From Oscillospiraceae bacterium (lineage in GTDB: Bacteria > Bacillota > Clostridia > UMGS1810), in the NCBI GenBank assembly GCA_015068825.1, contig SVJU01000017.1:1-42905 (forward strand): a stretch of DNA of 42,905 nt. The letters are read 5' to 3'. Each line of letters opens with the position of its first letter. Position 1 is the first letter of the stretch. Below the pieces are notes generated by a model. It saw nothing but the letters and a program-made list of their open reading frames with translations. It was not told where the DNA came from and searched no databases. This document shows, piece after piece, positions 32,560 through 42,905 of this stretch. The position numbers were made by a program, and so were the translations under genes.

Positions 32560-34604
32560 TTATTTTTTAATAAAAACGCATGCGACATCACCCGCATTAA
32601 CCAAAAGTTTTTTATCATTTGTTTTTCCGCCAAATACAATCTTGTCAAATTCGCATGATATATTTATATCATATTCATTTGTATTAAATATGTATTTAAG
32701 TTCACCGTCAGGTGTTTTGTTTATTGTGGTGATAATTCCATCACCATAGTTATCCATAGCAGGAATCTCACAAAGTACATTTTTTATAAAACTTTTCCAC
32801 CCTTTTTCACCAAATAAGGCATAACTGTAACCAATACTTGAACCAAAAAGAATAATTTGACCTTTTCCCGATGCAACTTTTAAAATAGCAGGTACATTAT
32901 CGTCAAATGTTGCAATAACTTTTGCATTTTTAACCTCATATTCAGTTTTATAAGGCTTAATTGTAACCTTTTCACCATCTAATACAAATGTTTCGTTTTT
33001 ATCTTTATAGTCACGAACACGGCTATTCCATCTGGCATCAAAAAGCACATCAAAATCAATGTGATTTGTAGCAAGCCATGTGTTTTTTTGTCTTAATCCA
33101 AAGCCTTCATCCAAAAGAAGTATTCCACCATTATCAGCAAAAGATTTAAGAGTTTTTTGACTATTGTTATCGAGCATTGCTGCGTATGGAAAATATGCAA
33201 CTTTGTAATCGTTAATTTTTTCTATGTCGCGGCTATCAATAAAATCTATGCGATAGCCTTCTTCAATAAGAAGCTTATACATACCATATACTGCTTTATT
33301 ATAATAATTTACAGGATTTTTACATTTTCTTATTGCAAAAAGCTCTCTGTCGTGATCTTCAATATTAGACATCATAAGTGATGAATAATCATACACAAAA
33401 ACAATATCAGCTTTTTCAGGCTCGGCATTTGAAAAAATCTTTTTGTTATCAGCAAGAATTTTTCCAACTTCGCTTACAACTTTTGTAATTTGCTTATTGC
33501 TGCCATCCATATTTAAAAATCCGGCAAGATTATTTTCAAGTCCAAGTCTTTCAGCACGCATCTGCCAGTATAAAAGCCCTTTTGCACCATGTGATATAAT
33601 ACTCCATAGCATATATCTTAATCTTTCTGGTTTTTCAGGTTCATACCACGAACCCCAGTCTGAATACACCTCATGCACAAAATAGTTTTTGTCAATTCCC
33701 CTTAAATAGTCACATAGCATTGGTGACATAAATTTAATCTGTTCTTCCGAATGAAATGCACTTGCAAGCGGAAATGATGTACCATAAAAATCCACTGCTT
33801 TTGACACTTCATAATCATCGCTGTTATCATCAAAACTATCCTGAAAAACTGCGGCAATTCCAACATGGCTCATAATAGGTCTTTCTTTGTCAATTTTTCT
33901 TATTTCATCATATACAAATTTTAATTTATCATGTAATGCTTTTCCTGCACGCCATTTTCTGTAGTTATAAAAATCCCAATATCCGTGTGGGACTCCTGAA
34001 TAAGGAATAGATTCAAAACTTTCTTCCGCAAGCCCAAAGAATTCATTGAAATTTTCAATTGTTTTATATTCATCTTTCAGATATTCTCTCCATCTTTTTT
34101 ACAATGTTCACACGAACAATCCCCTACTGGACGGGTTCTTGGTTCATTCCATACATTCCATAATACAAGAGATGATTGCCTATGGTAGCGTTCCGTAAAA
34201 ACATTTACAAATTTTTTTGCTCTTTCTATGACCTTATCATTATCAAAGCACGGTAGCCATCCACCTACATAAAACGCGCCATGGCTACTTGGAACAATCG
34301 GTGTTCCATCAGCATTTCTTCGGGTGCCGTCATATTTGTCAAATATGTACTGAGGCGCATTTTCAATCAAAAATTTAAATATTACTTTTTTGTTATGCTT
34401 TTGCGCAAGTTCAAAGAGCTTATCTACATCATCAAAATAGTAATTATCTTCACCGCGCTCGTTTTGTCTCCACTGAACGCGTATCTGCATAGTATCAATT
34501 CCAAGTTCATCCATTTTCATAATGTCCTGCTCCCACTCAGAAGGTAGTGGTGTAGGCGCTCTGTAATACTGAGTGCCATATACAATATTTTCAAAATATT
34601 TCAT
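32560..34604 (-). pseudogene. GH42-type beta-galactosidase gene with a single frameshift
   Basis: Start ATG at 34604 (AAAGGAAG upstream). The first frame stops at 34077, and the -1 frame continues to 32560. The junction is the A6 run at 34095-34100 (minus strand). Adding one A gives Cys-Lys-Lys-Arg-Trp-Arg-Glu-Tyr-Leu and an unbroken protein of about 680 residues. The first part holds the TIM-barrel start (Tyr-Gly-Thr-Gln-Tyr-Tyr-Arg), the acid/base in Trp-Asn-Val-Trp-Asn-Glu-Pro and the GH42 Cys-x-Cys-x-x-Cys zinc segment. The second part holds a likely nucleophile in Phe-Val-His-Glu-Val, then a trimerisation-type glutamine-amidotransferase-like domain and a small beta domain. It would release galactose (or arabinose-like sugars) from oligosaccharides. 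Everything else is intact, so the break is recent, a sequencing indel, or bypassed by slippage. Confidence 0.82.
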
Positions 34605-34668
34605 ATTAATTACTTCCTTTACAATAATTAAAATTACCAAAATAAGTGAACTGTATTTGTTATAAATC

Positions 34669-34698
34669 ATTATATCATAAACTTTTTATAATTTTCAA
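34669..34698 (-). promoter_or_regulatory. Promoter of the GH42 gene
   Basis: Minus strand: TTGAAA (34693-34698), 18 bp, TATAAT (34669-34674) preceded by TGA (extended -10). Confidence 0.65.
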
Positions 34699-34774
34699 TG
34701 CATTTTAACCACAATGTATATTTTTTTAATATATGTCCAAAATATTACAAAGAATTAACTAAGGAGCTAATTTA

Positions 34775-35164
34775 ATGAACAAAAAACTGTATTATACAAT
34801 ATGTTCATCTGTTATAGGTGCATTTTTTATAGTATTAATAATATTATTTTTTGTTTTTTCAATAAATAATAAAGTAATACAAAACGAAAACGAAGCGACC
34901 GGTAATAAAAAAAGCCATGATAATATGCAAAACATGTCTTTTGATAATGCTACTAAAAGCATTGATGAACATTATCTTGTTTTATGCGAAAACGAAAATC
35001 TTATCGTATATCACATATCAGCAGATGGCAAAAAAACTTTTTACGACAGGCTTGATATAAATGTTTCTCACTTAAGAAAAACTGATAAAGAAGCTTTTTT
35101 GAGCGGCGTAGCAGTTAAAGACAAAATTGAACTTGCGCATATTATTGAAGACTATTCAAGTTGA
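34775..35164 (+). CDS. Small membrane-anchored protein with BofC-like C-terminal domain
   Basis: 129 residues, ATG with AAGGAG upstream. One hydrophobic span (about residues 7-31) anchors it, with the rest outside. Residues about 65-129 resemble the C-terminal domain of BofC-type proteins: Tyr-Leu-Val-Leu-Cys-Glu-Asn, Ile-Val-Tyr-His-Ile-Ser, a Leu-Arg-Lys-Thr-Asp-Lys-Glu-Ala-Phe-Leu-Ser-Gly helix and a final Ile-Ile-Glu-Asp-Tyr. In Bacillus, BofC affects sigma-K checkpoint signalling, but many clostridial proteins carry only this domain and have no known role. I see no convincing sigma-A promoter in 34705-34774. It precedes the phosphofructokinase gene, whose promoter overlaps its stop codon. 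Confidence 0.65.
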   Translation: MNKKLYYTICSSVIGAFFIVLIILFFVFSINNKVIQNENEATGNKKSHDNMQNMSFDNATKSIDEHYLVLCENENLIVYHISADGKKTFYDRLDINVSHLRKTDKEAFLSGVAVKDKIELAHIIEDYSS

Positions 35165-35189
35165 CATTAAATTACAATAATGGTATAAT
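35161..35189 (+). promoter_or_regulatory. Promoter of the phosphofructokinase gene
   Basis: TTGACA (35161-35166, overlapping the preceding stop codon), 17 bp, TATAAT (35184-35189) with TGG before it. Consensus and extended -10, so strong. Confidence 0.85.
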
Positions 35190-35222
35190 AAGTTATATTT
35201 TACTATGGAGGAAATAATTATT

Positions 35223-36446
35223 ATGCTAAAAAATGCAGTTGTTGGTCAATCTGGCGGTCCCACCTGTGCAATCAATGCAACTCTTGCAGGTGTTATAGAT
35301 TCACTTTTAAAAAGCAAAAAAATTGACAAAGTTTACGGAATGATAAATGGTATAGATGGTATTCTTAACGAAAATCTCAAAGAATTGAATAAAATCTTTT
35401 CCGATAAAGATAATTTGTCTTTATTAAAACTTACGCCTTCTTCATATCTTGGTTCCTGCAGAGTTAAATTACCAGAAGAAAACGAAGATAAAAAAATGTA
35501 TGAAAAAATATTTTCTACTTTAGAAAAATTTAATATAGAGTATTTTTTCTATATTGGCGGAAATGATTCTATGGATACTGTTATGAAGCTTAATAATTTT
35601 GCAAAATCTCATAACAAAAAGCTTACTGTTATTGGTGTTCCAAAAACTATTGACAATGACCTTTGGGGAACTGACCATTGCCCCGGTTTTGCATCTGCAG
35701 CAAAATATGTTGCAACTTCTATTGCAGAAATTGCGCGTGATGCATACTGCTATGACATTGAAAGTGTAACAATTGTTGAAATAATGGGAAGAAATGCCGG
35801 TTGGCTTGCAGCTTCGTCTGCCCTTGCAAGAAGTAATAACCAGAGTGCACCCGACCTTATATATTTGCCAGAACATCCTTTTGAAATAGAAAATTTTTAC
35901 AAGGATATTGAAGAAAAATTCAAAACAAAGAAAAATCTTATCATTGCCGTTTCTGAAGGTATAAAAGATTCAAACGGCTTATATATTGCTGCTTCAAATC
36001 AGATTTATAAAAATGATAAATTTGGCCATATGAAGCTTGGTGGTGCTGCAAAAAATTTAGAAAACGCAGTTAAAATTAAATTTGGCTGCAAATGCAGAAG
36101 TGTTGAACTTAATGTACTTCAACGCTGTGCGTCACACTTTTTATCAAAAACAGATATTTCTGAGTCTTTTAAAATTGGAAAAACTGCTGTTTCTTATGCT
36201 TTTAAAGGCGTCAGTGGCGAAATGATGATTTTCAAAAGAGAGAAAAGTGACGAATACAAAATGAGTATATCCTCTATGGATATTAACCTGATTGCAAACA
36301 AAGAAAAACAAATGCCAAAAAACTTTATAAACGCAAATGGTAACGATGTTACAAAAGCATTTATTAATTATGCAAGACCGCTTATTTTAGGCGAAGAGAA
36401 AATTTTAACAAAAGATGGTATTCCGGTACACATTTCTTTAAAATAA
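35223..36446 (+). CDS. pfp: 6-phosphofructokinase, pyrophosphate-dependent type
   Basis: 407 residues; phosphorylates fructose 6-phosphate in glycolysis, reversibly if PPi is used. The ATG at 35223 is preceded by GGAGG at 11 nt; the earlier in-frame ATG at 35205 sits on that ribosome site. Motifs: Gly-Gly-Pro-Thr near residue 12, Gly-Gly-Asn-Asp-Ser near residue 108 (Asp where ATP enzymes have Gly), Pro-Lys-Thr-Ile-Asp-Asn-Asp near residue 138 (Lys where ATP enzymes have Gly), and Met-Gly-Arg-Asn-Ala-Gly-Trp near residue 190. The Asp and Lys are the known markers of PPi specificity. Length fits the clostridial PPi-PFK group. Single gene with a strong promoter and terminator. Confidence 0.92.
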   Translation: MLKNAVVGQSGGPTCAINATLAGVIDSLLKSKKIDKVYGMINGIDGILNENLKELNKIFSDKDNLSLLKLTPSSYLGSCRVKLPEENEDKKMYEKIFSTLEKFNIEYFFYIGGNDSMDTVMKLNNFAKSHNKKLTVIGVPKTIDNDLWGTDHCPGFASAAKYVATSIAEIARDAYCYDIESVTIVEIMGRNAGWLAASSALARSNNQSAPDLIYLPEHPFEIENFYKDIEEKFKTKKNLIIAVSEGIKDSNGLYIAASNQIYKNDKFGHMKLGGAAKNLENAVKIKFGCKCRSVELNVLQRCASHFLSKTDISESFKIGKTAVSYAFKGVSGEMMIFKREKSDEYKMSISSMDINLIANKEKQMPKNFINANGNDVTKAFINYARPLILGEEKILTKDGIPVHISLK

Positions 36447-36464
36447 ATATTAATCTTTACATAA

Positions 36465-36493
36465 AAAACCATTCGCTATAAGCGAATGGTTTT
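36465..36493 (+). terminator. Terminator after pfp
   Basis: Perfect 13-bp stem AAAACCATTCGCT / AGCGAATGGTTTT with loop ATA. Confidence 0.9.
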
Positions 36494-36518
36494 TGTGTAA
36501 TAATTCATTAAAAAACAC

Positions 36519-36547
36519 TTGCATTTTATTTATGTATATGCTATAAT
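36519..36547 (+). promoter_or_regulatory. Promoter of tRNA-Glu
   Basis: TTGCAT (36519-36524), 17 bp, TATAAT (36542-36547) with TGC before it. Confidence 0.8.
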
Positions 36548-36565
36548 ACCACTTGTTGAATATAT

Positions 36566-36640
36566 GGCCCCTTGGTCAAGCGGTTAAGACGGAGCCCTCT
36601 CAAGGCTCAATCACGAGTTCGATTCTCGTAGGGGTCACCA
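36566..36640 (+). tRNA. tRNA-Glu (anticodon CTC)
   Basis: 75-nt tRNA with CCA encoded. Acceptor GGCCCCT/AGGGGTC, anticodon stem GAGCC/GGCTC with loop CTCTCAA giving CTC, T-arm ACGAG/CTCGT with TTCGATT. The body matches bacterial tRNA-Glu. Single-gene unit. Confidence 0.94.
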
Positions 36641-36680
36641 ACAAAAAAACAAGTATCAAATATGATACTTGTTTTTTTGT
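36641..36680. terminator. Bidirectional terminator of tRNA-Glu and the FAD oxidoreductase gene
   Basis: Perfect 18-bp stem (36641-36658 with 36663-36680), loop AATA; core CAAGTATCA / TGATACTTG with long A and T arms. It starts right after the tRNA and ends 3 bp before the convergent gene's stop. Confidence 0.92.
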
Positions 36681-36682
36681 TT

Positions 36683-37963
36683 TTATCTGTATTCTTCTAG
36701 TTTTCGTTTTATTTTATTTACATCAACATTATGAGTATCGCAATTCTCTTTTGAAATTATAGCAGCAGCTACACCCGCAGCTTCGCCTGTAACAAAACAT
36801 ACAGGAATAATACGAATGCTACTTTGAACTATTTTTTCACAGGATATTGACCTTCCTGCAACCAAAAGATTATTAACATCTTTAGGAACAAGACATCTGT
36901 ACGGAATAGCATGACTGTCCCCTTTTTTGTATTCCTTGTTATATGTACTGTTTTTAAGCTCCTCTTTTGAAATTGCAGGCAAAATTCCTTTATGAAGATC
37001 AAGATGATATGAATTTCTTGCAATTTCATCCTCAAACTCTCTTCTGTCTATGTAATCTTTAATTGTAAGAGTGTAATCGCCTTTAATTCTTCGCGATTCT
37101 CTTACACCAAGATTTGGCGCTGTAACTGTTAAATGTGAATTACCAAAAACTTCCGGAAGATATTTTTTTAACGCTTTATGATACTCAAAAGCTTTCTTCC
37201 TGCCATTAATCATACCTTTGGAAAGACTTAATACATTAAAATTGTCTACATTCTGAACATGTCCTACATTAAATCCGTAAACCTTATCTGAAAGTTGCAT
37301 TTTGCAGAAAAATCTATCGTCTATTTCAGGAAATTCGTCATCATTTATCATATCAATTATTGTATCAAACGGAATGCGGTTAATTTTGTCTTTATTCTCT
37401 TTGCTTTCATCATTTACATTACTAAGAACAAAACAGAGTGTTGGCAATTGTACTTTGTTATTTTCATCACCAATATCAAATTCGCATCCGCTCATTGCGG
37501 CAACATCAGCATCACCTGTAGCATCAACAAATACTTTTGCAAAAACCTTTGAAAATCCCTGCTTATTCGCTATGGTAAGCGATGTTATATTTTTATTATC
37601 ATCAACATCGCATCCTACTATTGTTGTAAAAAACATGACATCGACATTATTTTCACACACCAAATCATCAAGAAGAAATTTCAAATATTCTGCATCAATG
37701 GCACAATAGTCAAATTTATCTTTTTCGTCTTTAGTGTACTCTTTCATTTTTAATAGAATTTTTTTAGCAAGACCATTATGAATAATATTTTCACCATCAG
37801 TATACGGACAAAACTCTGGCACAAGACCGCCCGTTGCCATACCACCAAGAAAACCCGACTGTTCAATAAGAAGTACGCTTACACCTTCTCTTGCAGCAGC
37901 AATTGCTGCGCATGCGCCTGCAGGTCCGCCGCCAGCAATAATAACATCATATTTTCGTTCCAT
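36683..37963 (-). CDS. FAD-dependent oxidoreductase (FAD_oxidored family)
   Basis: 426 residues. The N-terminal dinucleotide fold is Ile-Ile-Ala-Gly-Gly-Gly-Pro-Ala-Gly (residues 8-16), followed by Leu-Ile-Glu-Gln near residue 33 and Gly-Gly-Met-Ala-Thr-Gly-Gly. The family motif Asp-Ala-Thr-Gly-Asp-Ala-Asp-Val-Ala lies near residue 148, and the FAD-closing Gly-Glu-Ala-Ala-Gly-Val-Ala-Ala-Ala near residue 395. These flavoproteins are common in polysaccharide-utilisation loci, but their substrates are largely unknown. The gene starts 13 bp after the GH2 beta-galactosidase with AAGGAG before the ATG, so the two form an operon and the substrate may be a sugar derivative. No signal peptide. Confidence 0.85.
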   Translation of the reverse strand: MERKYDVIIAGGGPAGACAAIAAAREGVSVLLIEQSGFLGGMATGGLVPEFCPYTDGENIIHNGLAKKILLKMKEYTKDEKDKFDYCAIDAEYLKFLLDDLVCENNVDVMFFTTIVGCDVDDNKNITSLTIANKQGFSKVFAKVFVDATGDADVAAMSGCEFDIGDENNKVQLPTLCFVLSNVNDESKENKDKINRIPFDTIIDMINDDEFPEIDDRFFCKMQLSDKVYGFNVGHVQNVDNFNVLSLSKGMINGRKKAFEYHKALKKYLPEVFGNSHLTVTAPNLGVRESRRIKGDYTLTIKDYIDRREFEDEIARNSYHLDLHKGILPAISKEELKNSTYNKEYKKGDSHAIPYRCLVPKDVNNLLVAGRSISCEKIVQSSIRIIPVCFVTGEAAGVAAAIISKENCDTHNVDVNKIKRKLEEYR

Positions 37964-37976
37964 ATATAACTCCTTT

Positions 37977-40979
<3,003 letters not shown>

Positions 40980-40995
40980 TCACTCTCCGATGATT

Positions 40996-41004
40996 ATTAT
41001 ATCA
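40996..41004 (-). promoter_or_regulatory. Extended -10 of the beta-galactosidase operon
   Basis: Minus strand TGA-TATAAT about 22 bp before the start codon; no good -35, which would fit activator control. Confidence 0.4.
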
Positions 41005-41074
41005 CAAAAAATAAAACATTCATAATAAAATTAGTTTATTTATAGTAAATTTATTGCTTAAAATCAAATTATAG

Positions 41075-41103
41075 TTGAAATTTTGGATAAGATTGTATAT
41101 AAT
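41075..41103 (+). promoter_or_regulatory. Promoter of the cyclophilin gene
   Basis: TTGAAA (41075-41080), 17 bp, TATAAT (41098-41103). It removes the ATG at 41106 as a plausible start. Confidence 0.75.
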
Positions 41104-41141
41104 ATATGATGTTGCTAAAAATACTAAAGGAGGGAATTTTA

Positions 41142-41642
41142 ATGGAAAACAAACCCGTAGCAAAAATCACTATGGAAGACGGTGGAATTATTGAAATCGA
41201 GCTTTCACCATCTGATGCTCCCATAACAGTTGAAAACTTTATCAATCTTGCAAAAGAAGGTTTTTATGACGGACTTACTTTCCACAGAATAGTACCTGGT
41301 TTTGTTATTCAGGGTGGTGACCCGCTTGGAAATGGTATGGGTGGATCTGAAAAACATATTAAAGGTGAATTTTTGGAAAATGGCGTTGTAAATAATTTAA
41401 AACACACAAAAGGTGTTATATCAATGGCAAGGGCTTTTGATCCTAACTCTGCAAGCAGTCAGTTCTTTATTGTTTTAGAAACATCTCCTATGGTAAGTCA
41501 CAGTCTTGACGGCAAATATGCAGGATTTGGAATTGTAACTTCAGGCATTGATGTTGTTGATAAAATCGCCCAGGTTGAAACCGATTTTAACGACAAACCT
41601 TTAAAAGATGTTAAAATCAAAACAATTGAAATTGTTGAATAA
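41142..41642 (+). CDS. Peptidyl-prolyl cis-trans isomerase (cyclophilin type)
   Basis: 166 residues from the ATG at 41142, which has AAAGGAGGG upstream; the frame's earlier ATG at 41106 is at the transcription start. Cytoplasmic single-domain cyclophilin: Phe-His-Arg-Ile-Val-Pro-Gly-Phe-Val-Ile-Gln-Gly-Gly-Asp near residue 45 with the catalytic Arg, Ser-Met-Ala-Arg near residue 92 and Ser-Gln-Phe-Phe-Ile near residue 105. The usual active-site tryptophan position is occupied by His in Ser-His-Ser-Leu-Asp-Gly, as in many bacterial members. No signal peptide. Single gene; no clear terminator follows, only AT-rich sequence with the palindrome AATTTTATATAAAATT. Confidence 0.93.
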   Translation: MENKPVAKITMEDGGIIEIELSPSDAPITVENFINLAKEGFYDGLTFHRIVPGFVIQGGDPLGNGMGGSEKHIKGEFLENGVVNNLKHTKGVISMARAFDPNSASSQFFIVLETSPMVSHSLDGKYAGFGIVTSGIDVVDKIAQVETDFNDKPLKDVKIKTIEIVE

Positions 41643-41716
41643 GTAAAAAAATGCACAAAAATATATGCAATTTTATATAAAATTATGATTATTTCGTTAT
41701 TTTTTTAACAACTACT

Positions 41717-41745
41717 TGCATATTTTAATATTTTGTAGTAAAATA
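41717..41745 (+). promoter_or_regulatory. Probable promoter of gap
   Basis: TTGCAT (41717-41722), 17 bp, TAAAAT (41740-41745). Confidence 0.55.
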
Positions 41746-41786
41746 TAACCAAATGTAAATTTTATATTTTTAGGAGGAAATTTATT

Positions 41787-42794
41787 ATGGCAGTAAAAGT
41801 TGCAATTAATGGTTTTGGTCGTATCGGACGTTTGGCTTTCCGTCAGATGTTTGGTGCAGAAGGTTATGAAATTGTAGCAATCAACGACTTGACAAGCCCA
41901 AAAATGCTTGCTCATTTGTTGAAATACGATTCAGCTCAGGGAAGATATAATAAACCCGTTGAAGCTAAAGAAAATTCTATCGTTGTTGATGGAAAAGAAA
42001 TCATCATCTATGCTGAAAAAGATGCTAAAGACCTTCCTTGGGGTAAATTAGATGTTGATGTTGTATTAGAATGTACAGGTTTCTATACATCTAAAGAAAA
42101 AAGTCAGGCTCACATTGATGCTGGTGCTAAAAAGGTTGTTATTTCTGCTCCTGCAGGTAAAGACCTTAAAACTATCGTTTACAGTGTTAACGAAAACACA
42201 CTTGACAAAAATGATACAATCATTTCTGCTGCTTCTTGTACAACAAACTGCTTAGCTCCTATGGCTAAAGCTCTTAATGATTATGCTCCAATTCAGTCTG
42301 GTATCATGGCTACAATCCATGCTTACACAGGTGACCAGATGATGCTTGATGGTCCTCATAGAAAAGGTGATTTAAGAAGAGCTCGTGCAGGTGCTGTTAA
42401 TATCGTTCCTAACTCTACTGGTGCTGCTAAAGCTATTGGTCTTGTTATTCCTGAACTTAACGGCAAACTAATCGGTGCTGCACAGAGAGTTCCAGTTCCA
42501 ACAGGTTCTACAACAATTCTTACAGCAGTTGTTAAAGGTAAAGATATCACAGTTGAAGGTATCAACGCTGCTATGAAAGCTCAGGCTTCTGATTCTTTTG
42601 GTTACAACGAAGATGAAATCGTATCTTCTGATATCGTTGGTATCACATATGGTTCACTATTTGATGCTACTCAGACAATGGTTATGCCTATCGCTGACGA
42701 TCTATATGAAGTACAGGTTATTTCTTGGTATGACAACGAAAACTCATACACAAGCCAGATGGTTAGAACAATCAAATATTTTGCTAACCTATAA
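41787..42794 (+). CDS. gap: Glyceraldehyde-3-phosphate dehydrogenase, type I
   Basis: 335 residues; oxidises glyceraldehyde 3-phosphate in glycolysis. Nucleotide motif Asn-Gly-Phe-Gly-Arg-Ile-Gly near residue 8, Asp34 after the second strand (NAD preference), catalytic Cys151 in Ala-Ser-Cys-Thr-Thr-Asn-Cys and His178 in Thr-Ile-His-Ala-Tyr. Start ATG with AGGAGG upstream. Codons such as GCT, GGT and GTT dominate more than in neighbouring genes, as expected for a highly expressed gene. It is monocistronic in this window, with a terminator directly after; no pgk or tpi gene follows before the window ends. Confidence 0.97.
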   Translation: MAVKVAINGFGRIGRLAFRQMFGAEGYEIVAINDLTSPKMLAHLLKYDSAQGRYNKPVEAKENSIVVDGKEIIIYAEKDAKDLPWGKLDVDVVLECTGFYTSKEKSQAHIDAGAKKVVISAPAGKDLKTIVYSVNENTLDKNDTIISAASCTTNCLAPMAKALNDYAPIQSGIMATIHAYTGDQMMLDGPHRKGDLRRARAGAVNIVPNSTGAAKAIGLVIPELNGKLIGAAQRVPVPTGSTTILTAVVKGKDITVEGINAAMKAQASDSFGYNEDEIVSSDIVGITYGSLFDATQTMVMPIADDLYEVQVISWYDNENSYTSQMVRTIKYFANL

Positions 42795-42813
42795 TATTAT
42801 ATAATATATATTT

Positions 42814-42840
42814 AAAAGCAGTCCAATTCGGACTGCTTTT
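42814..42840 (+). terminator. Terminator after gap
   Basis: Perfect 11-bp stem AAAAGCAGTCC / GGACTGCTTTT, loop AATTC, then ATTTTTT. A TATAAT near 42884 suggests the next gene's promoter, but no -35 is clear before the window ends. Confidence 0.92.
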
Positions 42841-42905
42841 ATTTTTTGCAAAAATTGTAGCAGTTTGTAGTTTTTGCCCATATAATACATTAAGCTTATA
42901 TACCA

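Noticed and set aside
34094-34101. Programmed -1 ribosomal frameshift at A-AAA-AAG in the GH42 gene
   Set aside because: The heptamer is out of phase: the zero frame reads AAA AAA GAT, so the classical two-tRNA slip does not apply, and no downstream stimulatory hairpin is obvious. Simple indel or polymerase slippage is more likely.
36641-36680. Transposon terminal repeat or small-RNA hairpin
   Set aside because: The 18-bp palindrome sits exactly between a tRNA end and a convergent stop codon and has A/T arms, so it is a shared terminator.

Overview
The window reads as a low-GC, Gram-positive anaerobe of the class Clostridia, probably an uncultured gut lineage that feeds on plant polysaccharides. 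The grounds are the AT-rich sequence, strong AGGAGG-type ribosome sites, TTGACA/TATAAT promoters, occasional TTG and GTG starts, SLH-anchored surface enzymes, a DtxR/MntR regulator, UPF0182, PPi-type phosphofructokinase and an rpsU-yqeY pair. Monoglobus-like pectin degraders would fit, but I cannot prove the genus. Nothing indicates a phage, plasmid, transposon or CRISPR array. Genes are tightly packed, and the gaps mostly hold promoters and terminators, many of the latter shared by convergent genes.

Layout. 1-868: two small unknown genes, the first cut by the window edge. 989-4885: carbohydrate side-chain genes (DUF4432 mutarotase-like protein, CE7 acetyl-xylan esterase, AraC regulator, aldose epimerase). 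4981-14285: two giant paralogous secreted proteins (1430 and 1614 aa) with signal peptide, carbohydrate-binding-like modules, three SLH repeats and a parallel beta-helix. 14467-18264: housekeeping (yqeY, rpsU, HIT hydrolase, alaS). 18441-20490: orphan substrate-binding lipoprotein and uppP. 20539-25006: a five-gene operon with two DHDPS-family lyases, an enolase-superfamily dehydratase, a metallo-beta-lactamase-fold hydrolase and an SDR. It is divergent from a regulator (25176-26249) that has a LacI-type sensor in front of a C-terminal LuxR-like HTH. 26315-29188: tRNA-Pro, DtxR/MntR-type regulator, class A PBP. 29366-32376: tRNA-Gln and UPF0182. 32560-34604: GH42 beta-galactosidase broken by one frameshift. 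34775-36446: BofC-like small protein and PPi-phosphofructokinase. 36566-40973: tRNA-Glu, then a GH2 beta-galactosidase/FAD oxidoreductase operon. 41142-42794: cyclophilin and GAPDH.

How it works together (inference). The SLH proteins could bind and cut polysaccharide at the cell surface, the esterase removes acetyl groups, and the GH2 and GH42 enzymes release galactose-type sugars. Mutarotases equilibrate anomers. The 20539-25006 operon could oxidise a sugar or sugar acid (SDR), open the lactone (MBL), dehydrate it (enolase superfamily) and cleave the keto-deoxy acid (DHDPS-type aldolase) without a kinase. Pfp and GAPDH provide lower glycolysis.

The most noteworthy items are the sensor-first regulator with its kinase-less sugar-acid operon; the SLH paralogue pair with a recent 576-bp internal duplication; a 20-bp-period direct repeat upstream of both SLH genes; and the GH42 frameshift at an A6 run.
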